From Symbiodinium microadriaticum (Eukaryota > Sar > Dinophyceae > Suessiales > Symbiodiniaceae): a stretch of DNA of 64,000 nucleotides. Shown here in pieces: positions 31,833-43,112 of the stretch. Every line of letters starts with the position of its first letter. The first letter of the stretch is position 1. The translations under genes and the position numbers were made by a program. Where the stretch lies: positions 108,969-172,968 of the forward strand of contig LSRX01001165.1 of the NCBI GenBank assembly GCA_001939145.1, read 5' to 3'. The notes beneath the pieces were generated by a model. It searched no databases and was not told the origin of the DNA. It saw only the letters and a list, made by a program, of their open reading frames with translations.

Positions 31833-32917
31833 GCTGGGTGCTTGCTAAGGGATTTTTTCTCAGTTTCCATACTGGGGACTAAGGGGTCCTTTAAAGGACC
31901 CCCCCCTTATGAGATCTAATTTTCTAGATCCTTCCGGTGGTCTGGGTAATGTCAGAACCTGAAAAAGAAACCCTGGCCCTAGAAACCCCAACGATTAGGA
32001 TCCATGTAAAGAACCCTAATAAAGATGCAGGGTCTAATCAGGTTCCAACACTAGGGTTTACTATAGGGTTTAGTGCTTGGCGTAGGGCTCAGGGAAGGTT
32101 TAGGGGCTTTTCGTCCTTCTTGAGCCACGGCGTCTTCCGGGACTCCAGGGGTTCACTGAAAATCTTGTTGACTGTTTCTTGTAGGTTTACTGCCGATGCT
32201 GTTATGACAATTATGACAATACGTGTTATTGTTGTTGCTATTGTTGTTCATATTTCTAGAACATGTTTTACTAATGCACCCACCCTGAGCCACTAAAGTA
32301 TCACTAGAGTGTTCAAAACCCCACTGTATGAGCCTTAATAATAATAGCAACAGGGTTTTGGGGGTATATTATACTATTAAAAAAAAGGGACTGCCTCAAA
32401 ATAGTATAGGAAGTACTAAGGTGCCGATATTACATGACTGCCCAGTTCGAGCTCCGGAGGGTCCCGGATGGCATAGAAACGAAGGACGGTCCTGGAGAGC
32501 CCAGTGCCTTCCTCCTTAAAAAAGCATCTTGTAAAGGCCCATGCAGAGAATGAAGAAATTACGGTTTCGGGGGTCAGAGCTCAGTGTTTCTACTAATTTC
32601 CCGAAAGAACCGTATGCCCCAAACGCGAACACTCAGATTTATGACCTACTCTTTTCCTGTAAAAGTGTGTTTGGCCCTCTGGGTTCCTGTTTATACCTTC
32701 AGGCTACAGCTTCCGAAGCTTTAGGCCTTATTCTACAGTCCACCCCAACCTCAAATGCTAAACCCAAAAGCCTCAACCCTATACGACAGAACCCTGCAAG
32801 GTCCAGATGGCAACCCTAGTAGCAACACAGAATCTCAAGCAAACGCTACGCCCCTACGCACGAAAATAACCTTAAACCAAAACCGCCAAAAAACACTAAA
32901 CTATCAAAGCACCCGAA

Positions 32918-32972
32918 ACCTAAACCCTAAACCCTAAATCCTAAACCCTAAATCCTAAACCCTAAACCTCCA
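32918..32972. repeat. Telomere-like CCCTAAA tract
   Basis: Six near-perfect CCCTAAA(T/C) units. Confidence 0.85.
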
Positions 32973-32989
32973 GCCCAAAAGCCCTCGGT

Positions 32990-33050
32990 CAGCTCCACGC
33001 CCGGCTCCCACAACGAGGCTCTGGCATGGCGTCCAAGAGCTCTGTCAGGT
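32990..33050 (-). CDS. Candidate exon beside a family F element
   Basis: The minus strand reads DLTELLDAMPEPRCGSRAW followed by a TGA, with a CCTCAG acceptor just outside the family F element at 33067. The plus strand is also open, so this is tentative. Confidence 0.35.
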
Positions 33051-33066
33051 CTGCCCTGAGGCTTGG

Positions 33067-33265
33067 GCCCAGAGAAGCCAATACCCCTGAATTAAGGGAT
33101 TTGAATTTGCCTGGGTGTGGGGTTTAAGGAAAAGGGGGTGTAGGATTTAGGGTTTAGGGTATTTAGGGTTTAGGGTGTGGGGTTTAAGGAACCCTAAAAA
33201 GAGGTTCCCAGAAAACCCAATATTTAAGGTAGATTCCTTAATTGAGGGTATTGGGTTCTCTGGGG
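33067..33265. mobile_element. Family F element interrupted by telomere-like DNA
   Basis: The ends CCCAGAGAAGCCAATACCCC and GGGTATTGGGTTCTCTGGG are family F termini, but the middle holds GGGTGTGGGGTTTAAGG repeats and TTTAGGG units not found in the compact copies. Confidence 0.65.
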
Positions 33266-33664
33266 GCGTGGGGCTTAAGGACAAGGGGTGTAGGATGTAG
33301 CATGTAGGGGTTCAGGGATTGTAGAGAGGTTCTTGTTCGGATCTATCGCATCTCATGGGCTTTTTTTCTCAGATTTGATAGACTTGTTTTGGCAGAGGTT
33401 TTATAAGGCTTCTGTTTAGGAATTACAGCACGGTGCAGGGTCTCAGAGACTTTACACAACTTTGACATGTGAGGGGGCAGGATACAAGGGAACCTCGCCC
33501 AACCTCTGCCAACAACAGCATGCAACCCCAAATAGCTCCGTAGAGAAACAGTTCTTGGGACCTTTGAAGGAACCCATGTTGCAAAGGGCCGAAATCGGAA
33601 AGGTGCCATTATTTGTAACAGTCTGCAAGGCTCCCGAATATTCTGAGATAGTTAAGAGTAACGG

Positions 33665-33891
33665 CTAGTAGTCTTGACGATTCCCTAAGGCGTCTTCGTC
33701 GTAGACCAGCAGGATCCTGTGCTGGTTGCTGGGGTCCCTGTGACTAGGTTCCCCAGTAACCCCTGAATAATAAGGGTACCCCTTTTTCCTAATACTCGGC
33801 TTTAATAAGGAGACCCCCCACTAAAAAGGGGCAAAAGGGATACTACTGGGGAACCTAGGTGAGATGGTGGCCTGCGCCTCCCTTAGTGTCC
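33665..33891 (-). CDS. Two exons split by a family G element, C-terminal part of an unknown protein
   Basis: Exon 33855-33891 reads TLREAQATISP. The intron 33744-33854 (111 nt) begins GTTCCCCAG, ends GAACCTAG and is essentially one family G element. Exon 33665-33743 continues in frame: HRDPSNQHRILLVYDEDALG then NRQDY and TAG. The second exon is strongly coding-like. Splicing with these sites keeps an open frame, although it leaves about 8 nt more than the pre-insertion sequence, so the exact upstream phase is open to doubt. Confidence 0.5.
33744..33858. mobile_element. MITE-like element, family G, acting as an intron
   Basis: CTAGGTTCCCCAGTA and TACTGGGGAACCTAG are perfect 15-bp inverted termini, flanked by a TCAC target duplication (minus-strand reading). 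GT and AG lie inside the termini. Confidence 0.8.
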
Positions 33892-34061
33892 CTGGTCGGC
33901 TCACCCCTCTGCCCGAACTCCCATCAGCAAACCCTGCGCCTTGAAGCCTGAAGCCGAAAACCCCAAAACCTCAAATCCATATCGCCTGAAGCTACCAAAC
34001 GCTGGCACCTCAAACCCTGAAGTCGTCACATCTTGAAACGTCAAGCCCTTACAGAACCCTA

Positions 34062-34166
34062 TGGTTGATGATCTAAAGCCTGCACTACCCATAATTAGGA
34101 ATGTACCGTTATTCGCATAGTTTAGGGTCCTTAAGGTACTGCTAAGGAATTATATCATCAACAGTA
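34062..34166. mobile_element. MITE-like element, family C
   Basis: GGTTGATGATCTAAAGCCTG at left, TTATATCATCAACAGTAT at right, core GTAGTTTAGGGTCCTTAAGG-like. Confidence 0.7.
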
Positions 34167-34682
34167 TTTCAGGCCGGCGCAGGGCTGCCGGCATCATGTC
34201 CAGCGGTGGCTTACCTGTGGCACTTTTTGAGGGTTTTGTACAGCCTTGACGGTCGATACGGGTTTTCCAATGGCCTTGTCGTCGGGTTTAGGGTTTTGAG
34301 CTTAGGGCTGTAGGGCCTTGGGAAGAAGACATCCACTACCTAAAGGGTCAAGGGCCTGAACTCAGAGGCCGCTTTTACTTTTGATGCAACTTATGCTGTG
34401 CACACCCAAAGCGCTTTGCCTCTCACGGACTCACATGACTCAGGGAGACAGCTGGTTCATCCTGCAGCATCTCTAGAAACTGGTAGCGCTAAGTTACCCT
34501 AAACCACTACTTGGATCTGCACGGACATTTCTACATGAAGACATGTGCGGCAGCTGGAGGAAACTGCAGCAATAATTACACTTCTCAAAGAATCAGAACC
34601 CCTAGGCTAAGCCGCAGCCCTAAAGCGTGCTTTGAGCTACCCATGCAATTTGCCGCTTTCAGAGAGAACCCACGGTCAAGCC

Positions 34683-34774
34683 ATGTTCAGAAGCACAGAA
34701 AAGGTGTACACTTTCAGTTCTACAAGAGATCATATTATCCCAACAAATTTAAAGTGCGTTCATTCAGCTTCTAA
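34683..34774. mobile_element. MITE-like element, family A
   Basis: Core GGTGTACACTTTCAGTTCTA and right end CATTCAGCTTCTAAG; the left end is diverged. Confidence 0.6.
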
Positions 34775-35383
34775 GCATGAAAAAATCATCGTCGCAAAAA
34801 TCTGACAATAAGAACCTCATAAAGCATGCTTGAATTAAGCAAGAATGCTCAGATTGGCCTTCGTAATGGCAGTAATTCTCCAGGCGCATCGGCAGTAACA
34901 CTGGTAAGGGTTCATCGCCATAGTAGTCGTCGCGCCCCAAAAGTTCGAGCTTCTGCTTTCGAAACACGTACAGCCTCCTATAGCCCTCTTCAGAATTCGA
35001 AACTCCTTATTCCCATATGCAAGTCTCTTGCAACTCCACTACAGCACTCTCAGTGGCAGCTGGCCACTTCTGAGGCTCCCGGCGCGTTATGGTGGCATTG
35101 AAAATATCCTCCGAAATGTGGACCGTCACTCGACGGCTTGGGCTTTTGGGCTGAGGTGTTCGGGTCTAGAGGATTTTTGGGACTCTAGGCAGCTTTGTGC
35201 AGAAGCTGTAGGATCGGCAGTGGCAGCAGTAGCATACGCTATAGTACCCTAAACCCTAAACCCAAAACCGCCTCCTGTTTCGTGGGGACCTTTGATTTAG
35301 AAGCTCAGTCCCGTAAGAAAGGCGAAGCTGGGGAGGCGAAGATCTGACGGTCCTTCTTTTAGGAGGGTCTACCCAGGATCTCT

Positions 35384-35482
35384 TAGGGGGCTGAGTATCC
35401 CAGCCCAAGAGAGGTTAATCTTTCAAATTAATAGTAGGGTTCTATAAGCCCCCCAAAAGGTTAAAGGTTACCGACTCAGCTG
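35384..35482. mobile_element. MITE-like element, family B
   Basis: GGGGGCTGAGTATCCCAGCC at left and AAAGGTTACCGACTCAGC at right. Confidence 0.75.
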
Positions 35483-35782
35483 CTCAGATCTAGGTTGGCT
35501 TTTTTAAAGCCTCTGACATTGTGCAGCCGCTGCTTCGAAGATCTCGGCACTCTCCGCAACAAAAGCGAACCCTGAAGCCCAAACCTGAAGCCCGTAGTCA
35601 CCCACACCCTAAGGTCCGAAAACCCTGATGACCAGATCATAGAACTTTGACCTGGGCCCTAGAAGCAAAACAGCACATCTCTCTGCTCAAAGCAGACCCG
35701 TAAGGTACTCAAGTGGGATCTCATGCGAGAGCATCGTTTTTGACCCGGGTAGCTATACTTGGGAGACTTGTGCTTGGGATAT

Positions 35783-35887
35783 AGACACACACACAGACAG
35801 ACACAGACACACAGACACACAGACACACAGACACACACACACACACAGACACACAGACACACAGACACACAGACACACAGACACACA

Positions 35888-35921
<34 letters not shown>

Positions 35922-35974
35922 CAATCCGAGAAGAAAACACCTGAGGCTCCAAGTATGACACACACACACACACA

Positions 35975-36008
<34 letters not shown>

Positions 36009-36062
36009 CAATCCGAGAAGAAAACACCTGAGGCTCCAAGTATGACACACACACACACACAC
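35783..36062. repeat. (CA)n/(CACAGA)n with a duplicated 45-bp unique block
   Basis: CA-rich repeat interrupted twice by the same unique segment (CCTCAATCCGAGAAGAAAAC and onward), at about 35918-35958 and 36004-36044. This is a tandem duplication including the repeat. Confidence 0.9.
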
Positions 36063-36340
36063 GCCGCACATAGCAGGGGACGATTCTTCTTCTTCCAAGT
36101 TGGTCAGTTCATAGGAAACTTTTGTAATCTCTAACCATCAAGTATGTTATAGAGTCTAGGCTTTAGGGGCATGAAATTTACACAGCCCTATATAGATGTT
36201 CCACAGGTTTTCGGGTCGGGCCCAGCATCGCTCTCCTGGATCGTCTGGCAACCTTCCACGAAGATGCCGCCTGGGGAAAAGTCTTTTACGGATTTTGCAG
36301 AACTTTATGTGCTCAGGAACCTTCTCCAGTGGTCAGTAGT

Positions 36341-37079
36341 CTACTGCGTGGGCACCTCTTTGCGCTTGTGATCCTCAGAGCCGCAACGGGCGGGAGCCCA
36401 GCCCGCATCCCTGAAACCTTCAGTTTCCAGCCACCTGGGGGTTTCCCAAAATAGGGGACCCTAATATCGAACCTTAAATTTTAGGATCCTTACTATAATT
36501 TACTATAAGGACCCCCAAAATAGGGGACCCTAATATAGAACCTTAAATTTTAAGATCCTTACTTTAAGGACCCCTAAACCGGGGTACCCCTTATTTTTGG
36601 AAACTCCCACCTGGAGTGGCGGTTGTTCTGGGCCCCGTCGGCGGGCTCTTGTCCAAGAGCACCTGCACAGGCATGTAAGGGTTTAGGATTTAGGAAGGCT
36701 CACGACCGCGCGCTTCGGGCACTCAGGGAGGCTGAGGGCTATGTAAGTGAAGCTTTTACGCAGTTTTTGGGTTTCTACCAGCGTTTTTCAGCATGGAGCT
36801 TGAGGGCAATATACGGATTCGGGGCTTTGAGTTTCGGTTGTTTCCCTCCACGTTCTTGGGTTCAGGCTCAAGGTTTTGTCACATGGGGGGTTTCCGAAAT
36901 TAGGGGACCCTAATCTAGTACCCTAAATAGCAGGATCCTTATTACAAGGACCCCAAAATAAGATACTCTAACTTTCGGAAAGTCCCACATCTAGACCAAA
37001 AATTGCCTCGGAGCTGAGGAGTGCACGTGTGCCTTTCCACATCTGTCATAAAATCCTTCATGGAGGCATCGCCACGCAT
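36341..37079 (-). CDS. Complete three-exon gene model, 72 aa, unknown function
   Basis: Exon 1 is 37007-37079: ATG, then RGDASMKDFMTDVERHTCTP, GC donor after CGAG. Exon 2 is 36611-36662: acceptor CTGTGCAG, reading ALGQEPADGAQNNRHS, donor CCAG|GTGGGAG. Exon 3 is 36341-36434: acceptor CCCCCAG, reading WLETEGFRDAGWAPARCG then SEDHKRKEVPTQ and TAG. Phases agree at both junctions (73+52+94 nt = 73 codons including stop). Intron 2 is exactly one family I element; intron 1 contains another. An upstream exon is possible, because an AG precedes the ATG. Highly polar; no signal peptide or known domain. Confidence 0.6.
36435..36610 (-). mobile_element. Family I element forming an exact intron (introner)
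   Basis: On the coding strand it runs GTGGGAGTTTCCAAAAATAA to CTATTTTGGGAAACCCCCAG. GGAGTTTCC/GGGAAACCCCC termini are inverted, and CCAGGTGG is duplicated at the two edges, so both GT and AG come from a target duplication. Removing GT..AG restores the uninterrupted exon. Confidence 0.75.
36884..36989. mobile_element. Second family I element, inside intron 1
   Basis: GGGGGGTTTCCGAAATTAGG at left and TTTCGGAAAGTCCCACAT at right; CACAT-type short duplication at the edges. Confidence 0.7.
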
Positions 37080-37721
37080 CTCTAAACCCTACCCCCTAGT
37101 CCTAAACCCTAAACCCCTAAACCCTACACCCTAATCTCCATGCGGCGATAGGCTTCCAGCGAGGACCTCTCGCAAGACGCTTTGCTCCTTCCTGAAGCAT
37201 GCGAAGAAGCCTGGTAGTGCTTTCCTGCCGCGAACAAGATGTCAGATTATAGATACTGACGAACTTAAATAGAAAAGTAAACACATTTATAAATGAACAA
37301 CTGAAAAATTGCACTGTAAAGCAACAATTAAATAAATACATGCACCAAATAACTAATCGAATGAATACTTGTAGAAGTGCTTCTGCTGTTTTATTTCAGT
37401 CAAGATGTGAGCTGCCGCTAAATGTCCGTAAGCGGAACCTGAAAAACCGTGCTTTGCACGGGCGGAGGGCCTCCTCGCAGAAATCCTTAGATTCAAATGC
37501 CTCAAAACCCGCAGACAACAACAAAAATAACTCCAAACACGTTTGAAGGGCTTTCTTAAAAAGTAGGGTTCCTTCATGCTGAGCCTCGAGCCCGTAAACC
37601 CCTGAACCCTGGCACCACTACGATGTTGGTTTATGCCAGTTGCTCGTAGGGCTTTTGGAAGGCATGCCCCTATTCATGTAACTGTTTGTAACCGTTCAGT
37701 GGCAAACTGCGTATGTGTGTG

Positions 37722-37723
<2 letters not shown>

Positions 37724-37753
<30 letters not shown>

Positions 37754-37806
37754 CCTATATCTATAAACATATATAAATAAATATATATATATATATATAT
37801 ATACAT
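37724..37806. repeat. (AT)n microsatellite
   Basis: TATA runs with ACATAT interruptions. Confidence 0.95.
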
Positions 37807-37957
37807 ATATACATTTGTCTTCAACAGTTTTTCCTGGATTCTTATCCAATTTAGGGATTCAGGCAGTTGTATATATCATGTAAGGTCTCCTTCTGGTCCA
37901 GAGCTGCCCAAGCCAAGAGAGTCCTCGAACCCCACCGCAGGCCCGGCCCGAAACTCT

Positions 37958-38062
37958 CTAGGTTCCCCAGTAACAGGGTTTAGGGTTTAAGGTTTAGGGT
38001 TTAGGGTTTAAGGTTTAGGGTTTAGGGTTTAAGGTTTAGGGTTTAAGGTTTAGGGTTTAGCA
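37958..38062. repeat. Half of a family G element joined to a telomere-like array
   Basis: CTAGGTTCCCCAGTAAC, a family G left end, passes directly into ten or so TTTAGGG/TTTAAGG units; the other element end is missing. Confidence 0.6.
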
Positions 38063-38152
38063 TCTTGGGCCCAAGAAAAGCTAACGATTGAGACTAGATC
38101 GTAGGACTTTTGTAGATCCCCAAAGGTTAAAGGCTACCTACTCAGCTACTAA
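38062..38152. mobile_element. Diverged family B element
   Basis: CCCAAGAAAAGCTAACG and right end AAAGGCTACCTACTCAGCTA. Confidence 0.5.
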
Positions 38153-38689
38153 GCTTTCGGGCTCTTGAAAAATCCACGGGCGCCTGAATGAAGGTTACGC
38201 CCAGGCAGAACACGTCACCTGGGGCCAGTTGCGTGGAGCCTTGAGAATCTGGCACTGAAGCACCGGAAGAGAGTAATGTAGGGGCCTTCCTGAATACTTA
38301 GAATACAGTTTTGGGGAAACTGTATCATTGAACCCTGGGTAACACTATGGGTGCTTATTCAAGCCTCATTATTAAGCACCTTTGCAAGTCAACGGCCCTA
38401 AGCTTCCACAGCCAAGCTGAAACCGCGGATCCTAGGCCTTGCATGGGTTCCCCAGTTACCCGCAACAAGAAGGGTACCCCAAAATAAAAGCGCAGGGGGG
38501 GGGGACCCGGTTACGCATCGTCGCGGCAATGATTGCGGAATTCACAAGCTTGAAAACCCTAAACCCTAAACCCTAAAGACCCAGAAAGCTAACCCTGAAC
38601 TCAACTGCAAGGGGACTTAGCCTGTAGCTTTCAGCTGGGGTAAAAAAAAGGTCCGGACCCCGCCCAAGCAACAGTACGCTTTTCCTAGT

Positions 38690-38742
38690 CGTAGTAGGAG
38701 GAGGAGGAGGAGGAGGAGTAGGAGGAGTAGGAGGAGTAGGAG

Positions 38743-38834
<92 letters not shown>

Positions 38835-38835
38835 C
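38690..38835. repeat. (GGA/GTA)n microsatellite
   Basis: GGA units followed by about 25 GTA units; the poly-Thr and poly-Leu frames are artefacts. Confidence 0.95.
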
Positions 38836-39594
38836 GCTTTTCCTGCAGCACTTTACACCCTTCACAGCCTCCAACTTATCCCAAGGCCTAGGCCCGAAAA
38901 TAGAAGCCTGAGCGACTAGAATAGGGTGTTGGGCCAATTACAAAGATGCATACAGAGAAGGAGATATCACTAATGACTCAGAGTCTCATACTAAAGAGCT
39001 CTTCGACCAGAGCTACCGGCACGGCTTCCGAAATCCGCAGGCCTCGCGGCAGCCACTTGCGCTGCTGGATGGTCTCTGGAGGCATGTAGCCCGGCCTTGG
39101 AGAAATGGAGGGTGGAGGCTATAACTTGGTAAGTAGACGACGTGGGTGGGCTATGATTTCTCTAACCTAAACCCGAAGCCCTAAACCCCAAACCCTAAAC
39201 CCCTTCAGCCCTGCCCTCTGACCCTGTTCTGGTTTAAGCTTCAGGATTTCTGGGAGTTGGCTTAGGGTTCAAAAGAGGCAGCCTAAGCCATAAGCCAAAA
39301 ACTTTATGCCCACCCTAAACCCTAAAACCGTGGCGACCTCCACACGCCGAGCACACACTTGAAAGGTAACATTGCTACGATGTTTGGGGTTTGGGGTTTA
39401 ATTGTTCGGGTTTGGGGTTTGGGGTTTAGGGTTTGCGGTTTAGGGTTGTGGTTCCGGGTTTAGGGTTTTGGGGTTTGGGGTTGAGGGTTTGGGGTTTAGG
39501 CTTTTTAGATTCAGACTCACTGAAGACGAATAAGCCCTCTTCGTGTAGGGACCATGGCTGTATGACTCTTCTTCAACTCCCTCATACTGTTGAA

Positions 39595-39741
39595 AGTAGA
39601 AATCCTGCATTACATGAAGGACCCTAGACTATGGGAATTATGGCATATTCCTTTGCTATTAAACCCTAAACCCTAAGCCCTGCACCCTAGATCCTAAACC
39701 CTTATTATGGGTAATGCAAGATTTATATCATCAACCGTAGG
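39595..39741. mobile_element. Family C element interrupted by telomere-like DNA
   Basis: Left arm AAATCCTGCATTACATGAAG, right arm GGGTAATGCAAGATTTATAT. Between them, 39661-39703 is CCCTAAA-type sequence absent from other copies. Confidence 0.75.
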
Positions 39742-39794
39742 GGTTGAGGGTTTACTGATCGGGTAGAATCAAGGTAACTGGGGCTTGGGGTGTC

Positions 39795-39903
39795 TATATG
39801 GGTAGTATTCTAAATTAGGGTCCCTTTTTAGGTCCCCAACATAGTACGGCACCCTTCTAAAACTAACCCTAAAAGGGATCCTAATTTAGAGAAGTACCCA
39901 TGT
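39795..39903. mobile_element. MITE-like element, family E
   Basis: TATGGGTAGTATTCTAAATT at left and TAATTTAGAGAAGTACCCAT at right. Confidence 0.8.
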
Positions 39904-40075
39904 CATAGATGAAATAAACAAACCCTGCGGCATCACAGAACTACCCATTCCGAGCCCTAATATAGGGGCCTAAATAAATTGCCAATACTATTCTGGGGTT
40001 TCCCCCCCCCAAACAAAAAAACAACAAAAAGCTATCTCAGGCCCCTACATCACGTTCAATGCTCGTGTGTGCCCA

Positions 40076-40176
40076 CTTAGTTGTTGAGTTCATAAGCACA
40101 AAAAAGTGTACACCTTCAGTTCTACAAGGGATCATATCATCCCCAAAAAGGTAAAGTGTAGTAAAACAGCTACTAA
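40076..40176. mobile_element. MITE-like element, family A
   Basis: CTTAGTTGTTGAGTTCATAA at left and GTAAAACAGCTACTAAG at right: the clearest CTTAG/CTAAG termini of the family. Confidence 0.8.
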
Positions 40177-40695
40177 GTTACGTAAGGATCCTAAACCTAA
40201 ACCCTAAAACCTCAACTACTAAGACCACCAACAACCACCAGAGGGCCGAGCGTTCCGCCTGGCATTCCTGAGTATTGTCTCGATTTGAAGGGTTTCGGGG
40301 TGCGCTTTACAGGTTGTTTCGGGGTTTTAGGCAGGGTTTTTCTGCGTTTAAAGGGGATTGTGCAAAAGTCTTGGCATTTCAGGGTAAGGCTTGCTTCAAG
40401 TTCTGTGCTTCATGGCTTTGGTGAGTTACTTGTTTTTGGTGCCGGGAAACAGGTGAATCTAGCGATGCTAGCAGGAGTGCATAAACCCAAAATGCTAAAA
40501 CTTACCTCTCAGCCGCTGAGGTGCTAAGCTGTTTGATTCCGAGGCCAGAAGCCAGAAACATTCCCTAAGTTTCCAGATCGAGGATTCACTCAATACGGGC
40601 ATCACGCATTTGCTTTCTATTGAACCCAACATCCCGAAACCCCAAACCCCCGAAAGCACTAAACCCAGAATTTACCTACACTTTTGCCCGACTTT

Positions 40696-40785
40696 TCCAA
40701 CCCCTAAACCCTAAACCCCTAAATCCTAAACCCTAAACCCCTAGATCCCTAAACCCCTAAACCCTTAAACCCTAAACCCTCTAGA
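40696..40785. repeat. Telomere-like CCCTAAA tract
   Basis: CCCTAAACCCCTAAATC-type units. Confidence 0.85.
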
Positions 40786-41469
40786 CTCGAAAAAGAGGTT
40801 GCCACCCCTAGCTTCCTTGCTTCGCTTTGCCCTGCCCTGCTGTGCGACAACCGTCCCAGGTGATAACTGCTATGAAAGCTCATACAGCCCATAAAAAAAC
40901 CGTAAACCCTAAAATCTTATGAAACCCTAGAGAGCCCTATCAGACCACTGACCAGTCAGGGTTTAGGGGGATGTGAGGCTTTGACTTTGAAGGGGCCCGA
41001 AGGTTTTTCTACGGGTTGCTTCAGGGTTGGTGTTTTAGGGTTCCGAGGTCATGGGTTCTTCGGGTTTTGGAGAGAGTCGGGTTCAAAGCTGACTGACGAG
41101 GAAAGTCCTTTCGCAAACAAGGAAACGGTGACGAACGGTAACCCCAAAGGATGCGTGGCTTTCAAGCACTATGTCAAAGTAGAATCATAATCTAGAACCC
41201 TAGTAAGGAAACGTGTCGTATTGGAGCCCTGGTACGGGCTGCAGCATGATCCTAAACGACATCCTGTGCTGCGCGTCCCTAAGGTCCCAGTGTCCTTGAT
41301 ATAAGCAACACATCAGGTAAACCAAAAGTTCATTTTTACTTGGACCTCTTCTTGGATCCCATCAAACATACGCCACTCTTAAACGGAAGCCTACCAGGGA
41401 CCCTAATTCTGAGAAAAGTCCGACATCCCGAAGAGCTCACGACCGTCCGCAAGAGCCACCTTTGAACTA

Positions 41470-41560
41470 GCTCTGGCCCTAAACCCTAAACCCCTAAACC
41501 CTAAACCCCTAAACCCCTAAAACCCCTAAACCCCTAAACCCCTAAACCCGAACCCGTCGG
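41470..41560. repeat. Telomere-like CCCTAAA tract
   Basis: About ten CCCTAAA/CCCCTAAA units. Confidence 0.85.
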
Positions 41561-42585
41561 ATGCTGGTAACACCCCCCCCTTTCAACACTTCGCCGAACC
41601 TGCAGAGAACTCTTCTAGAACCCTCCGCCCTGGCAGGAATAATAATAGTAATAATAATAATAATCATCATCCGTCTGGGAACCCTATCAAATCCGAATTT
41701 TAGCCCTGGAGAATCCTCTTAGAACCTGTCCCAAGAAAACGTCACCGCCCGGACTTAAAGGGGATCTACTTTGTTGGCTTGGGGTGCAGGGGTTTAGGGG
41801 TTTAGGGGTTCAGGGTTTTAGGGTTCAGGGGTTTAGGGTTTACGGGTTCATGGATCCTCCCAGGGGTCAGTTTGTAAGTGCTAAGAAGAGCGCCAGAAAC
41901 CTTTTCCCCACGCCCCAGCGGTGGCCCTTTCTTTGAGATGTCTCGAGCTGCTCAGAACTGGTTGAAGGTGCTGTTCATCTCCATCCTTCGTTAAGAAGGG
42001 CTCGGGGTTTAGGGTTTAGGGGTTTTGGGGGTTGAGGGGGTTTAGGGGTTTAGGGGTTGAGGTTGCAGGGTTTCGGGTTTAGGGCTTACCCTCAAACAAT
42101 CAAGCCGTAAGCGTTTTCAATCAAGCCCTACACGCTAAACCCTGTAATCTAATCCTCCAGCCCGACACCTCGAAGTGTAAGCTTAGCTGGGAGAGCATGA
42201 TTTCTGATAGGCACCCTTACACACCAAAGCTAGGATCCTTCTGTTTAGGTGCTTTTCTTGGCCCCATCTAAGCCACTGAATAAATAGACTAGGGTTTTGG
42301 GGCAAATTCTCTTACACGTATAACAATAAAGAACACTGAGCAATCGTATAAATGAGTTTTCCGTCCCCTACATGAAGGTCGGCCCTTAACTACCCAGACC
42401 CTAAACCCTAAACCCTGGACCCTAACTAAATTAAACTATGTGACATGACATGATATCCTATCATATTAGCTTCTAATATTATATATATATATATCATAAT
42501 ATAACGTATAGAATATATCATATTATATTATGAAACCCTAAATCGTGGTGGGCCTTATTTGGAAGCCTATACTGCTAAACACGCA

Positions 42586-42695
42586 TCGGGGCCTAAATCA
42601 TTAGAATAGGGTTTTGGGGCCCATTCCACAACAATTATAACATGGACCCCCCCCCCCAAATATAGTTATAGGCAATTATTAAGGCCCCTATATTC
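42586..42695. mobile_element. MITE-like element, family H
   Basis: GGGGCCTAAATCATTAGAAT at left and AATTATTAAGGCCCCTATAT at right; it abuts a family D element. Confidence 0.65.
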
Positions 42696-42795
42696 TAACT
42701 TCCCCAATAGTAAGCCAGGGAAATACATGGTTAAACTTCAGATTACTAAATTCTAAGAACCCAAAAAGCGTAGAGGTTGGATATTGGAGATCTAA
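42696..42795. mobile_element. MITE-like element, family D
   Basis: CTAACTTCCCCAATAGTAAG at left and GGATATTGGAGATCTAAG at right; other copies at 56242 and 61011. Confidence 0.65.
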
Positions 42796-42820
42796 GTAGA
42801 TCCCTTCAATACTAAAGAAA

Positions 42821-42885
42821 CCCTAAACTGCGGGAATTCTGGCATATTCCGTATTTTGGGTGATGCAGGATTTATATCATCAAGC
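42821..42885. mobile_element. Partial family C element
   Basis: Only the right arm (GATGCAGGATTTATATCATC) and part of the core are kept. Confidence 0.6.
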
Positions 42886-42904
42886 TTAGTGAAGGTAGTG
42901 ATAA

Positions 42905-43112
42905 AGGCCTCTGAACCCTAAGCCCTAAACCCTAAGCCCTACACCCTAAGCCCAAAACTCTAAACCCAAAGCCCTAAGCCCAAACCCTAAGCCCTAAAAC
43001 CCCCAAGCCCTAAACCCTGATAAAGGCCTCTGAACCCTAAGCCCTACACCCTAAACCCAACACTCTAAGCCCTATACCCCAAACCCTAAAACCCCTAAGC
43101 CCTAAACCCTGA
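42905..43112. repeat. Telomere-like block with an internal duplication
   Basis: CCCTAAGCCCTAAAC units; the phrase TGATAAAGGCCTCTGAACCC recurs about every 115 bp, so the block was itself duplicated. Confidence 0.8.

Noticed and set aside
36004..36062. CRISPR-like repeat-spacer pattern in the CA region
   Set aside because: Only two copies of the unique block, joined by a dinucleotide repeat; not an array.
35659..36098. Cys-Val repeat frames on the minus strand
   Set aside because: They come from the CA dinucleotide array.
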